Origin: Paenibacillus durus
Lineage (GTDB): Bacteria > Bacillota > Bacilli > Paenibacillales > Paenibacillaceae
Length of the DNA stretch: 64,000 nucleotides
Assembly (NCBI RefSeq): GCF_000756615.1
Contig: NZ_CP009288.1
Span: forward strand, 5,974,348-6,038,347
Reading direction: 5' to 3'
Each line of letters starts with the position of its first letter. Positions within the stretch are counted from its first letter, which is position 1. This document shows positions 26,695 through 35,936 of the stretch, piece after piece. The notes under the pieces were generated by a model. That model was not told the origin of the DNA. It was given only the letters and a program-made list of their open reading frames with translations, and did not search any database. Position numbers and translations under genes: made by a program.

Positions 26695-26711
26695 GTTACA
26701 AAAAATTAACC
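26695..26711 (-). promoter_or_regulatory. Candidate WalR box upstream of the M23 endopeptidase gene
   Basis: Minus strand GGTTAA-TTTTT-TGTAAC fits the WalR dyad TGTWAH-N5-TGTWAH in 11 of 12 positions, about 140 bases before the M23 ATG. The single mismatch is the first base. Confidence 0.45.
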
Positions 26712-26885
26712 ATTTTCGGTCCCTGTCTACTTTACCACAGCCTGCAGAAAAATTTCAACTTTCGCTCAAGAGGTAACATCTGGGCCATTCCATTAATGCA
26801 GTTTCATGCAAAAAGGCCGTCCCTCACCGTCTGCAGCGGCGTTGGGCAGCCCCTTTTTCCCGAATTATGCAATTGTTATGTGCAT

Positions 26886-27548
26886 TTATTGTCCGCCCGT
26901 GCCGGAGGTCAGTATCTTCATCAGCTTGTCGTACTCCTCCTGCGTGACGTACTTGGAAATGATCGACTGAACCTCCGTGACTTCCTGCGCCGTCAACCCG
27001 TCCTCCATGGCTGCGGATATTTTCTGCATCTCATCCTGGGGAACCTTGTTCATCAGAATATTGAACACGCTGACTTTTTCCTCGGACGGCAAATTGTCCT
27101 TCAAATCCTTCATCGCCTCCGGAGTCATGACCAGCTGCTGATCCTGCGCGCTCCCGTTCTGCTCCTCGGTTGATGCCTCACCCATGACAGGCAGCGCGTT
27201 GTCCGGCGCCTTGTCTTCTTCGGTGCCTCCTCCGGTGCCGGCCGTCGCCGCAGGAACGGTCTCGCCGCTGCCGCCCGAATCGGATGGCTCCTGCGTCTTT
27301 GAGCTATCGGCTGCCGCAGAGCTGTCATCGTCTTTTACCGTGTCTTTGGATGTTGCCTTCCCGCTTGTACCCATAAGGCTGCTCAGCATTCCGCCGAAGC
27401 CCGGAGCCGGGGTATCCACCTTCAGGCCGAGCCCGGACATTACCGATTGAACATACGCATTTACGATAACGCCTGTTGTCAGTATGGACAGACTGCTCGC
27501 CAGTACTACGATTAAGCAGATACCCAGCGTAAGTTTCACAAATTTCAT
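26886..27548 (-). CDS. Uncharacterised membrane-anchored protein
   Basis: 220 residues from MKFVKLTLGICLIVVLASS. One N-terminal membrane helix, then about 100 residues of low-complexity Ser/Thr/Asp/Gly/Glu linker, then a helical C-terminal part with a repeated pattern (FNILMNKVPQDEMQKISAAMEDGLTAQEV and IISKYVTQEEYDKLMKIL). I recognise no family. The layout suggests a domain held away from the membrane in the wall space. Start at 27548 follows GGGAG eight bases upstream. Confidence 0.75.
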   Translation of the reverse strand: MKFVKLTLGICLIVVLASSLSILTTGVIVNAYVQSVMSGLGLKVDTPAPGFGGMLSSLMGTSGKATSKDTVKDDDSSAAADSSKTQEPSDSGGSGETVPAATAGTGGGTEEDKAPDNALPVMGEASTEEQNGSAQDQQLVMTPEAMKDLKDNLPSEEKVSVFNILMNKVPQDEMQKISAAMEDGLTAQEVTEVQSIISKYVTQEEYDKLMKILTSGTGGQ

Positions 27549-27699
27549 TTCCATCTCTCCCTTGAATCAATGCGTCCGCTTGCTCTTTTTCCATTATTGA
27601 CCAATATGGGCTCCGGAAAACGTCCGTTCGCTTATTCATGCGGAAGTTGTGCCTTCAAGGACACAAGGAAGGGAATTTCGTCATAGTGCTGCGATAACA

Positions 27700-28326
27700 T
27701 CACTTTTCCCTCTTCAGTGCTCCAATCTTTCGGGAATATCTGACGGCGGCGCTGGCAAAAGGGATACAAATCAGAACAAGCACCGCCTTCAAAGCAGCTT
27801 CCATCACGTTAACCCCTTCCCATGAACGGGGCAGATTGGGCCTGCCGAAGAGCGCTGTAAGAAGCAGCAAGATGGCCACTACCGCAAAAGCGCTGCGGAT
27901 CTTTTGGTAGTACATGATTTGTACCTGCCTGTCCGTGTTGACTTTAAAAGGCAGCCCGTCGTTATACTTTTCCATAATCAACAGCTCGGCGTTCATATTC
28001 CCTGGAGAGGACGCAAAGGATGCGCCCCGTCTTCCATAAGGTCTATACCGCACGTTTCCGATAGCGAATTTGCCAAAATTGATATTTTTGGTCAAAGTCC
28101 GAATTCCGGCTCCCGTCAACGATTCCCTGTATGCCTTCAGCTCCTTCGATGTGTAGTCTGCGGCAAACTCAACATGGTACATGTAACGGGAAGGCTCGCA
28201 ATCTTCAAAGATATAGAACAGGTTCGAGGTTCTCGCGAGCCGATACCCCTTTGAGGCCTGATCGTTCAGCCATTGTTCCAGATGATCGGGCATAACTGAG
28301 AGATTAAGTATCCTTTTCTGAGCCAT
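27700..28326 (-). CDS. DUF2812 domain protein
   Basis: 208 residues: N-terminal soluble domain (MPDHLEQWLNDQASKGYRLARTSNLFYIFE... YHVEFAADY) that matches DUF2812, then two membrane helices (about 145-162 and 175-198). Such proteins often sit beside PadR regulators, but none is present here. Function unknown. Confidence 0.75.
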   Translation of the reverse strand: MAQKRILNLSVMPDHLEQWLNDQASKGYRLARTSNLFYIFEDCEPSRYMYHVEFAADYTSKELKAYRESLTGAGIRTLTKNINFGKFAIGNVRYRPYGRRGASFASSPGNMNAELLIMEKYNDGLPFKVNTDRQVQIMYYQKIRSAFAVVAILLLLTALFGRPNLPRSWEGVNVMEAALKAVLVLICIPFASAAVRYSRKIGALKREK

Positions 28327-28438
28327 TTCCTCTGCGCTCCTTTGCTGTTTTAATCTCCAAAAAATAACATTAATTCAAATTACTTTCCGTGATATTTTTC
28401 AGAAGGATACTTGGAAAACAGCTCTTACGCAGAAAAAA

Positions 28439-28469
28439 CCGCAGAAAGCCATTGCATGGCTCTCTGCGG
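28439..28469 (-). terminator. Terminator after purA
   Basis: 14-bp stem CCGCAGAAAGCCAT / ATGGCTCTCTGCGG with one mismatch and a 3-4 base loop, followed on the minus strand by TTTTTTCT, 39 bases beyond the purA stop. Confidence 0.9.
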
Positions 28470-28507
28470 TTCTTATATGCGTATGATATGTGGAATATCG
28501 CTGCTAA

Positions 28508-29794
28508 TTATTCGTAAATCGGCAGAACTTGGTTCGTCTGGTTGCGGTTGCGTCCGACCGAGAAGATCGCGATCGGAATGCCGGTCAGCTCGGATACGCG
28601 CTCCACATACTTGCGCGTGTTCTCCGGCAGATCGTCCAGCGTCTTGGCCGAGGTAATATCCTCATCCCAGCCCGGCAGTTCTTCGTAGACGGCTTCGCAT
28701 TCGGCCAGCATTTTCAGGCTTGCGGGATAATGGGTAATAACCTCCCCGCGATATTTATAGCCAGTGCAAATCTTAACCGTCTTCAGGCCGCTCAGCACGT
28801 CCAGCGAGTTCAGGGACAGCCCGGTCAGACCGCTGACACGGCGGGCATGGCGGACAACGACGCTGTCGAACCAGCCGACCCGGCGCGGACGTCCGGTAAC
28901 GGTGCCGTATTCATGGCCGGTCTCGCGGATTAGATCGCCGATTTCATCGTTCAGCTCGGTCGGAAACGGACCGTCGCCGACACGCGTCGTATACGATTTG
29001 GCTACTCCGATGACCTGCTTGATCTTCGAAGGCCCTACGCCGGAGCCGATGCAGACACCGCCTGCGGACGGATTGGAGGACGTTACGAACGGATAGGTTC
29101 CTTGGTCGATGTCGAGCATAACGCCTTGAGCGCCTTCGAACAGCACCTTGCTATCCGCGTCGATGGCGTTGTTCAGCACGACCGAAGTGTCCGTCACATA
29201 GCGGCGCAGCACTTCCGCATATTCCAGATACTGCTTCAAAGTCTCTTCCACATCAAGCGGCTCTCCACCGTATACTTGGGTGATAACCTGATTCTTCTCA
29301 TTCATCAAATGACGCAGCTTAAGCTCGAATTCTTCGGCATCCATCAGATCGGCGATCCGAATGCCATTGCGGGCTGCTTTGTCCATATACGCCGGGCCGA
29401 TGCCCTTGCGGGTCGTTCCGATTTTGTTCGGCCCCTTGCGGTCTTCCTCGAGCGCATCCAGCACCATGTGATAAGGCATGATGACATGGGCGCGGTCGCT
29501 GATGACCAGATTTTCTGTATCAAATCCGTTCTCGTGGATATAATTGATTTCATCAATCAGGGCGGCCGGGTTGATCACCATGCCGTTACCGATGACACAA
29601 GTCTTTTCTTTATAGAAGACGCCCGACGGAATCAGGCTGAGCTTGAATTTCTTGCCGTCAATCAGAATCGTGTGGCCGGCATTGTTGCCCCCTTGATAAC
29701 GGGCGACCACATCTGCGCTCTCTGCCAGAAAGTCCGTGATTTTGCCCTTGCCTTCGTCTCCCCATTGTGTTCCCACAACGACTACCGTTGACAT
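28508..29794 (-). CDS. purA: Adenylosuccinate synthetase
   Basis: 428 residues. GTP-dependent condensation of IMP and aspartate, first committed step to AMP. Visible: VVVVGTQWGDEGKGKITDFL (GTP loop with catalytic Asp and Lys), GNGMVINPAAL, GTTRKGIGPAY, DIDQGTYPFVTSSN and the C-terminal GRNRNQT. Start MSTVVVVG at 29794 follows GGAGG. Own promoter with a candidate PurR operator upstream. Confidence 0.98.
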   Translation of the reverse strand: MSTVVVVGTQWGDEGKGKITDFLAESADVVARYQGGNNAGHTILIDGKKFKLSLIPSGVFYKEKTCVIGNGMVINPAALIDEINYIHENGFDTENLVISDRAHVIMPYHMVLDALEEDRKGPNKIGTTRKGIGPAYMDKAARNGIRIADLMDAEEFELKLRHLMNEKNQVITQVYGGEPLDVEETLKQYLEYAEVLRRYVTDTSVVLNNAIDADSKVLFEGAQGVMLDIDQGTYPFVTSSNPSAGGVCIGSGVGPSKIKQVIGVAKSYTTRVGDGPFPTELNDEIGDLIRETGHEYGTVTGRPRRVGWFDSVVVRHARRVSGLTGLSLNSLDVLSGLKTVKICTGYKYRGEVITHYPASLKMLAECEAVYEELPGWDEDITSAKTLDDLPENTRKYVERVSELTGIPIAIFSVGRNRNQTNQVLPIYE

Positions 29795-29919
29795 GTTCAT
29801 TCCTCCGTAGGTGCGGCTCTCCAGCACCATTATTTTTCTTATAGGGCTCATTGCATACCGCTATGTACGCAGCCCTGAGGGACGCTTTAGACAGTTTAAT
29901 CCGCTAAAGCACAATTACC

Positions 29920-29948
29920 AGTGTACCAGCCGTCTTTTTTAAAGTCAA
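29920..29948 (-). promoter_or_regulatory. purA promoter
   Basis: Minus strand -35 TTGACT (29943-29948), 17-base spacer, -10 TACACT (29920-29925), giving a leader of about 115 bases before purA. Confidence 0.6.
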
Positions 29949-29950
29949 AC

Positions 29951-29994
29951 AAAAACGAACGATTGCACAAGAAAATGTACAATCGTTCGGAAAT
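29951..29994. promoter_or_regulatory. Candidate PurR operator (paired PurBoxes) overlapping a terminator
   Basis: Inverted pair of PurBox-like sequences: AAAAACGAACGAT (29951-29963) and, on the minus strand, ATTTCCGAACGAT (29982-29994), matching AWWWCCGAACWWT in 11 and 12 of 13 positions. Spacing of 16-18 bases agrees with known PurR operators, and they sit directly upstream of the purA -35. The same dyad (CGAACGATTG / CAATCGTTCG) followed by TTTTTG on the minus strand also forms the terminator of the upstream helicase operon. Confidence 0.6.
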
Positions 29995-30008
29995 TGTCAT
30001 GATTATCC

Positions 30009-31370
30009 TTAACCTGCAAACGGTTCGGAGTGAGCACGCTCGTAGTTGACGAACTTGTTGAAATTTTTCAGAAATACCAGCTCTACCGTACCGACAGGGC
30101 CGTTACGCTGTTTGGCGATAATAATCTCGATGATGTTCTTCTTCTCGGTCTCCTGATTGTAGTAATCATCCCGGTATAAGAACGCGACAATATCAGCGTC
30201 CTGCTCGATTGAGCCCGATTCCCGAAGGTCCGACATCATCGGCCGCTTGTCCTGACGCTGCTCCACACCCCGGCTGAGCTGGGACAAGGCGATTACCGGC
30301 ACATCCAGCTCCCGCGCGATCTGCTTCAGCGTCCGCGAAATATCCGATACCTCCTGCTGGCGGTTCTCTCCGCCCTTGCCGCGGCCCTGAATGAGCTGGA
30401 GGTAGTCGATCACGATCATGCCCAGCCCTTTTTCCTTCTTGAGCCTCCGGCATTTGGCCCGGATATCGGCGACGGTTACACCCGGCGTGTCGTCAATATA
30501 GATTTCCGATTCCGACAGCGAGGCAATGCCCATCGTCAGCTTCGACCAGTCATCATCGCTCTTGAAGTCGCCGGTACGCATGATGTTCGCATCCAGATTC
30601 GCTTCGGCGCAGATCATCCGCTGCACAAGCTGAGCGGCCGACATTTCCAGACTGAAGATGGCTACCGTCTCTCTGGCGCGCACCGCCACATTCTGGGCGA
30701 TGTTCAGCGCAAAAGCCGTCTTGCCCACCGACGGACGTGCGGCGACGATGATGAGATCATTGCGCTGGAAGCCGTTGGTCATCCGATCGAGGTCGGCGAA
30801 GCCGGAAGGAATACCGGACGTGCCTCCCTTGTTCTGGTGGAGCATCTCCACCCGGTCGAACACTTCCATCAGCACGTCGCGGATGGCGATGAACCCGCTG
30901 CCGCTGCGTCGGTTGGAGATTTCCAGAATACGCCGCTCGGCGTCGCTCAGCATATCGGCGACATCCTCGCCGCCGGTATACCCTTCGCTTACGATCTGCG
31001 TGGCGGTCCGGATCAGCCTGCGCAGCATCGCCTTCTCTTCGATAATCTGCGCATAGTAATCAACATTGGCCGCCGTTGGCACCGCATGCGCAAGCTTGGC
31101 CAAATAGCTGACCCCGCCGATTGTCTCAAGCTCTCCCTTGTCTTGAAGCTTGGCCGTTAGGGTAACCAAATCAATCGGCTGGTTCTCTTCTCCGAGCTGT
31201 ATCATCGCCTCAAAGATCATTTGATGCGGCTTGTCGTAGAAATCTTCGGTATTCACCCGCTCCATGGCGGCAATCAACGCTTCATCCTGCAGCAGGATAG
31301 CGCCGATTACCGCCTGCTCCGCTTCCAGATTCTGCGGGGGAACCCGATCGAAAAAGAGATCTCCGCCCAT
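30009..31370 (-). CDS. dnaB: Replicative DNA helicase (DnaB family)
   Basis: 453 residues: N-terminal domain (RVPPQNLEAEQAVIGAILL) and RecA-like ATPase with Walker A ARPSVGKTAFALNIA, Walker B MIVIDYLQLI and the arginine-finger region near the C-terminus. Hexameric 5'-3' helicase of the replication fork. Called dnaC in Bacillus nomenclature. Follows rplI by one base. Confidence 0.97.
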   Translation of the reverse strand: MGGDLFFDRVPPQNLEAEQAVIGAILLQDEALIAAMERVNTEDFYDKPHQMIFEAMIQLGEENQPIDLVTLTAKLQDKGELETIGGVSYLAKLAHAVPTAANVDYYAQIIEEKAMLRRLIRTATQIVSEGYTGGEDVADMLSDAERRILEISNRRSGSGFIAIRDVLMEVFDRVEMLHQNKGGTSGIPSGFADLDRMTNGFQRNDLIIVAARPSVGKTAFALNIAQNVAVRARETVAIFSLEMSAAQLVQRMICAEANLDANIMRTGDFKSDDDWSKLTMGIASLSESEIYIDDTPGVTVADIRAKCRRLKKEKGLGMIVIDYLQLIQGRGKGGENRQQEVSDISRTLKQIARELDVPVIALSQLSRGVEQRQDKRPMMSDLRESGSIEQDADIVAFLYRDDYYNQETEKKNIIEIIIAKQRNGPVGTVELVFLKNFNKFVNYERAHSEPFAG

Positions 31371-31371
31371 A

Positions 31372-31818
31372 TTACTCCTCCGTTACCTGAACCTTCAGCA
31401 CAGCCTTGACTTCCGTATGGAGTTTCACCTGGACCTGCGTCGTGCCAAGATGACGAATCGGTTCGTCCAGCTCGATTTTGCGCTTGTCGATGGTGATTCC
31501 GTTAGCCTTCGCCAGCGCTTCAGCAATCTGCTTACTTGTAATGGCGCCGAACAGCCGGCCGCCCTCTCCAGCTTTTGCTTTCATCGTAAGCGCAAGCCCG
31601 CTCAGCTTCTCTCCAAGCTGCTGGGCCTCCTCTTTCTCCTGTTCCTTACGGCGCTGCTCGGCAGCGGCCTGATTCTCCAGCGTCTTCATATTCCCTTCGG
31701 TTGCCGGACGGGCCATGCCCCGCGGCAGCAGGAAGTTAGTTGCATAGCCTTCCGATACCTCTTTGATTTGCCCCTTCTTGCCTTGACCTTTAACGTCTTT
31801 AATGAATATAACTTTCAT
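31372..31818 (-). CDS. rplI: 50S ribosomal protein L9
   Basis: 148 residues, usual length. N-terminal MKVIFIKDVKGQGKKGQIKEVSEGYATNFLLPRG signature, long charged central helix and C-terminal domain. Start overlaps the gdpP stop by 4 bases. Confidence 0.98.
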   Translation of the reverse strand: MKVIFIKDVKGQGKKGQIKEVSEGYATNFLLPRGMARPATEGNMKTLENQAAAEQRRKEQEKEEAQQLGEKLSGLALTMKAKAGEGGRLFGAITSKQIAEALAKANGITIDKRKIELDEPIRHLGTTQVQVKLHTEVKAVLKVQVTEE

Positions 31819-33821
31819 TCGAACAGACCCTCTTTCGCTTCGATTTCCGCCAGCACCTGCAGCAGTCTGGCCTCTGCTTCCTTGCTAGTTCCTTCAAGCT
31901 GTACGGCCGCATTAGTCAAATGTCCGCCGCCGCCCAGCTTCTCCATGACGACCTGTACATTCATCCGCCCTAGCGAACGGGCGCTAATGCCGATCAGGCC
32001 GTCCGGACGCTCGCTGATTACAAAGGAGGCGAGCACATTGGTCATGCCCAGCAGCGTATCCGCCGTCTGGGCGATCAGGAGCTGCGGTATTTTCATGCCA
32101 GGCGCTGTGACCACCAGCGCAATATGATCATAGACCATGCGGGCATGCTTGATAATTTCCGCTTTCGAGATGTACTCCTGCAAATCTTCCTTCAGCATCC
32201 GCTGAATCAGAATGGTATCGGCGCCAAGCCGGCGCAGGAAGCCCGCAGCCTCGAACGTCCGCGACCCCGTATGAAGGGCAAAATGCTTCGTGTCCACCGT
32301 AATGCCGGCAAGCAGCATGGTCGCTTCCAGTGTGCTGAGTTTGACCTTCTCATGGATGTATTGCAGCAGCTCCGTTACCAGCTCGCAAGTGGAAGACGCA
32401 TACGGCTCCAGATAGACAAGCACCGCTTCGTTGATAAACTCCTCGCCCCGCCGGTGATGATCGACAACGACAATCCGGCTGGCGTATTGAACAAGCCGCG
32501 GCTCCATCGTCATCGAAGCCTTATGCGTATCGACTACGATCAGCAGCGTATGCTCGGTCATCATCTGCAGCGCCTGCTCTGTCGTGACGAAAGAGCCGTA
32601 CAGCTCTTCGTCTCTTCGGATCTGCTCAAGCATGCGTGTAATGGAAGGATTCGGCCCTTCAAGCACGATATCGGCTTCCACGTTATACATTTGAGCTGCG
32701 CGGAGCAGGCCGATAGAGGCTCCCACGGCGTCGATATCGGGATTGCGGTGCCCCATAATGATGACCCGGTCGCTTTCCTGAATCAAATCGCGCAGGGCAT
32801 GAGCGATGACGCGCGCCCGCACCCGTGTGCGCTTCTCCGCCGCATTGGTCTTGCCGCCGTAGAACGACAGCCGCTGGCCCGCCTTAACAGCCGCCTGATC
32901 GCCGCCCCTTCCAAGCGCCATATCCAGACTCGACTGAGCCAGAGCGCCGAGCTCGCTCGCCGACTCCGCTCCGTAGGCCAGACCGATGCTCAGCGTCATC
33001 GGCACCTTCAGATCAGCCGTCATTTCCCGTACCTCGTCCAGGATAAGGAATCGGCTCTCTTCCAGCGCCTGCAGGCTGCGGTAATTCAGCAGCATCATAT
33101 AACGCTCCGAGGAAAGGCGGCGCAGATAAACCTCAAACTGCTTAGCCCAATCAGTAATTTCGCTCGTTACCTTGGCGATCAGCGAAGTCCGCTGTTGATC
33201 GTCCATTCCCTGCGCGGCCTCATCCAGGTTATCCATCAGCAGAATGCCTAGAGCCAGCTTCTCTTCCTCGTACCGCTGCCGCAGATCGATCAGCTCGGTG
33301 ATTTCATATAAATACAGAAGCCTCTCGCTTGGAATAACGACAGCCTGGTAATAGCGCTCGTCAACTTTGATTTCCGCGCGGATTTCCTTCTGGATTCCCT
33401 CCTTGCCTGCTTCCCGTTTCGCAGGAGCGCCGCCGCCGGCGAGGGGAACCAAATCCGGCAGCAGTTCCTGGAGCGGCTCGTTCACCAGCGATTTGCGCGC
33501 AAAAACGCTCCCTGCATAGCGGTTGTTCCATTCCACCGCGCGGTCCTCACCGTATAGAATAATGCCCAGCGGCAGCGTTCCGATCGCTTCGCCTTCCACC
33601 CGCTTGATGCGGAAAGAGAGGCCGTTAATGTATTCCACAAGATTGCGCCGGAACGATATTTCGGCCTTAAGCATTGTGAAGCACAGCGTCCCGGCCAAAA
33701 ACAGGCAGATGACACCCAGGACCCAATTATAGACGCTGACAATAATAATAAGGACCAGCAGCAGCAAGAACGCCCAGACGGTGTGATAGCCGTGCCAGCG
33801 TTTTTGCAGAAATTTTGGCAT
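31815..33821 (-). CDS. gdpP: Cyclic-di-AMP phosphodiesterase GdpP
   Basis: 668 residues: two N-terminal membrane helices (about 12-50), degenerate PAS (about 65-140), degenerate GGDEF (about 170-310) and C-terminal DHH/DHHA1 domains with metal-binding GHRNPDIDAVGA, VVVDHHRRGEEF and the late GGGGHLTNAA. Hydrolyses c-di-AMP to pApA, controlling potassium and wall homeostasis. In the conserved yybS-gdpP-rplI order. Confidence 0.95.
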   Translation of the reverse strand: MPKFLQKRWHGYHTVWAFLLLLVLIIIVSVYNWVLGVICLFLAGTLCFTMLKAEISFRRNLVEYINGLSFRIKRVEGEAIGTLPLGIILYGEDRAVEWNNRYAGSVFARKSLVNEPLQELLPDLVPLAGGGAPAKREAGKEGIQKEIRAEIKVDERYYQAVVIPSERLLYLYEITELIDLRQRYEEEKLALGILLMDNLDEAAQGMDDQQRTSLIAKVTSEITDWAKQFEVYLRRLSSERYMMLLNYRSLQALEESRFLILDEVREMTADLKVPMTLSIGLAYGAESASELGALAQSSLDMALGRGGDQAAVKAGQRLSFYGGKTNAAEKRTRVRARVIAHALRDLIQESDRVIIMGHRNPDIDAVGASIGLLRAAQMYNVEADIVLEGPNPSITRMLEQIRRDEELYGSFVTTEQALQMMTEHTLLIVVDTHKASMTMEPRLVQYASRIVVVDHHRRGEEFINEAVLVYLEPYASSTCELVTELLQYIHEKVKLSTLEATMLLAGITVDTKHFALHTGSRTFEAAGFLRRLGADTILIQRMLKEDLQEYISKAEIIKHARMVYDHIALVVTAPGMKIPQLLIAQTADTLLGMTNVLASFVISERPDGLIGISARSLGRMNVQVVMEKLGGGGHLTNAAVQLEGTSKEAEARLLQVLAEIEAKEGLFE

Positions 33822-33832
33822 GAGCTCTCACC

Positions 33833-34753
33833 CTATCGTTTCGATTTGGCCACCATTTCCCGCAGCGGCACCACCAGATCAATAATCCCGATAATCCACA
33901 GCGGAGGCAGCATAATGGCCATTACCGCCAGCATAACCGGAATAATCCTGTTCCAATTCCGTTCATGGGCGATAAAGAAGAAGAAACCAATCGTCTGGAT
34001 TATAAAGCAAACCCGCAGCAGCGGAACCAAGTTGGCCGTAATCATTACCATAAAGCTGTTATCCGATTTAAAGAAGAGCAACTGAATCACTGTGGCGATT
34101 AAATAATACCAAATAAAGGATTTGGGAATTCTCCAATCACGCGCAGGCTTCAGCTTGGGTACGGCATACCCCATACTGTTCAGAATCGGCCGGACAATCG
34201 AGTGTGTGATCACAGTAATTACGAACGAAGACATAATCAGCGCCATTGGAATGACCTGAATGAACGCGCGGCTGTTGTTGCTGAGGTCCTCTGAACTTCC
34301 TCCCAGGAAGCTCCCCATACCGAATTCCTGCATCGGGGACAGAGCCATCGTCCGCATCTCATTCAGCACATCGTATACATAACTATACAGATCGAACTGA
34401 AAAAGAGTCTTTCCCAGAAGGAGGAGCAACAGAAATTCTCCCAAAAGGGTAATCGTGCCGGCAAATATCGTCGAAGAGGCTGTGGCTTTTTTCTTATATC
34501 GCCGTCCCATTACGAGCGCGGGAACAATCAGGTATGCGGCTATTAGTATATAAAACGGGCTGATCAGCCCCAGGACAAGCCATACGGGCACAATCGTTAA
34601 AATAAACTGCCTTGTATTCAGCGTAGTGAACAACAGGGCGGCCGGAATAATCATAAACAGTGTCGTGATGATGAGAAACGGGGTTGACAGGGATAACAGC
34701 AGGAGCAGGTATGCAATACTCCAGGCCACGGATGTCCAGCGATATTTCAACAA
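33833..34753 (-). CDS. YybS family (DUF2232) membrane protein
   Basis: 306 residues with about eight hydrophobic helices spread over the whole length. Position directly upstream of gdpP and the DUF2232-like pattern match YybS, an energy-coupling-factor S-like membrane protein of unknown function. Confidence 0.85.
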   Translation of the reverse strand: MLKYRWTSVAWSIAYLLLLLSLSTPFLIITTLFMIIPAALLFTTLNTRQFILTIVPVWLVLGLISPFYILIAAYLIVPALVMGRRYKKKATASSTIFAGTITLLGEFLLLLLLGKTLFQFDLYSYVYDVLNEMRTMALSPMQEFGMGSFLGGSSEDLSNNSRAFIQVIPMALIMSSFVITVITHSIVRPILNSMGYAVPKLKPARDWRIPKSFIWYYLIATVIQLLFFKSDNSFMVMITANLVPLLRVCFIIQTIGFFFFIAHERNWNRIIPVMLAVMAIMLPPLWIIGIIDLVVPLREMVAKSKR

Positions 34754-34756
34754 TGT

Positions 34757-35068
34757 TCACCTCTTACGCATATGTTCTTCTAACGCAGATATATCCTGAT
34801 ACCAATCTTCCAGCTGATGGCCTTCCTGCCGGTGCTTCCTCAGCTTCTCCAGCAGCACCTCGTCCATATCACGGTACGAAATGCCAAGCCTGCGGCCAAG
34901 AATATAAGAGCTCATAATCAAACTCGCCAAGCTGTCGCTGACACGGGCGGTACTGCCTTCCCACAGTGCTTTAAACAGCCTGGAAACCTGGTCGATGACT
35001 TCGGTCTTCAGCCATTCGATGACCTTGGCCCGCTTGGCTACATCCAAATCCTTCGGCATATTGGACAC
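34757..35068 (-). CDS. MazG-like protein
   Basis: 103 residues, all helical (DLDVAKRAKVIEWLKTEVIDQVSRLFKALWEG...). Resembles the small MazG-like proteins that precede yybS in Paenibacillus and relatives; the acidic metal-binding EExxE helices of true MazG pyrophosphatases are weak here. Likely in the same operon as yybS (3-base gap). Confidence 0.75.
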   Translation of the reverse strand: MSNMPKDLDVAKRAKVIEWLKTEVIDQVSRLFKALWEGSTARVSDSLASLIMSSYILGRRLGISYRDMDEVLLEKLRKHRQEGHQLEDWYQDISALEEHMRKR

Positions 35069-35239
35069 GTCTCTCTACCTCCGGGAAAAAGCTTTATTCT
35101 CCATTATAGCATAAATGCCTATTCGCAACACGGGCCCCCCCTCGAGCCGGAATACCTTCGCCTGGCGCCGCTGTGATTCAACAAGAAACGCCTGACGGCT
35201 TCCCCTAAGGACGCAAGTACGTTTCTCGCAGAAATAAAA

Positions 35240-35271
35240 GGCCCGCATTCCCTTTTGTCGGAATACAGGCC
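35240..35271 (-). terminator. Terminator after the CBS gene
   Basis: Stem GGCC...ATTCC / GGAAT...GGCC with a three-base internal loop, followed on the minus strand by TTTTATTT. Confidence 0.7.
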
Positions 35272-35306
35272 GTACCATCGCACCTTCTGTAACGGGGTGA
35301 TCCCGC

Positions 35307-35732
35307 TTACAAAGATTCCAATGATTGACGGGATACAAACTTCTCGCAGTACTCGATGATTTGGCTGCGGCGGACAATCCCAATGAAGCGGTTCATGTCG
35401 TCAACAACCGGCACAAAATTCTGAACCTTGGCCAGATTAATCAAATCTTCCATATCCGCGTCGATGGACACCGGCTTGTTGTTCATCCGCAGCGGAACAT
35501 CCTTCAGCAAAAATTTCGACGCATTGTCAAAAGTGACCTTCCCATGCGAATCCTTCATGTACCAGAGCAGATCTCCTTCTGTCACTGTACCGGCGTACTC
35601 GCCATTGCTGCTTAGGATCGGAATAGCGGTGTATCTGTGATGCTCCATCCGCTCAAGTGTCTGGCGCAGAGTGGAATCCAGCGTAACGCAGGCCACCTCC
35701 TGCTTCGGAAGCAAAAAAAACGCAATATTCAT
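35307..35732 (-). CDS. CBS-pair domain protein
   Basis: 141 residues, essentially two CBS motifs (about 10-65 and 78-135: TAIPILSSNGEYAGTVTEGDLL and FVPVVDDMNRFIGIVRRSQII). CBS pairs bind adenine nucleotides or c-di-AMP-type ligands. No catalytic domain. The gene is near gdpP, so nucleotide sensing is possible but not shown. Start at 35732 follows GAGGAGG. Confidence 0.85.
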   Translation of the reverse strand: MNIAFFLLPKQEVACVTLDSTLRQTLERMEHHRYTAIPILSSNGEYAGTVTEGDLLWYMKDSHGKVTFDNASKFLLKDVPLRMNNKPVSIDADMEDLINLAKVQNFVPVVDDMNRFIGIVRRSQIIEYCEKFVSRQSLESL

Positions 35733-35860
35733 CTTCTTGGTCCTCCTCAAAAAGTCCCCAAGGAATAACGGTTCTCCCAGTCTTGGCCCAGGGTGTCCGT
35801 TTTATTTATACGTATAGGCTGAATCCGCAGTTCCACAAATAGTATACCATAGGAACAACA

Positions 35861-35896
35861 AGCAGCAGCCGGTAACTGCTCACCAGGGCTGCTGCT
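35861..35896 (-). terminator. Hairpin after the LCP gene
   Basis: Perfect 10-bp stem AGCAGCAGCC / GGCTGCTGCT with a 16-base loop, 40 bases beyond the LCP stop. T-richness afterward is modest. Confidence 0.55.
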
Positions 35897-35936
35897 GTCT
35901 CTTTTACAGTAAAATAGCGTCCGAATCCGTCTCGTC

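Noticed and set aside
32124..33251. 375-codon plus-strand ORF opposite gdpP
   Set aside because: Antisense shadow; composition reflects gdpP codon positions.
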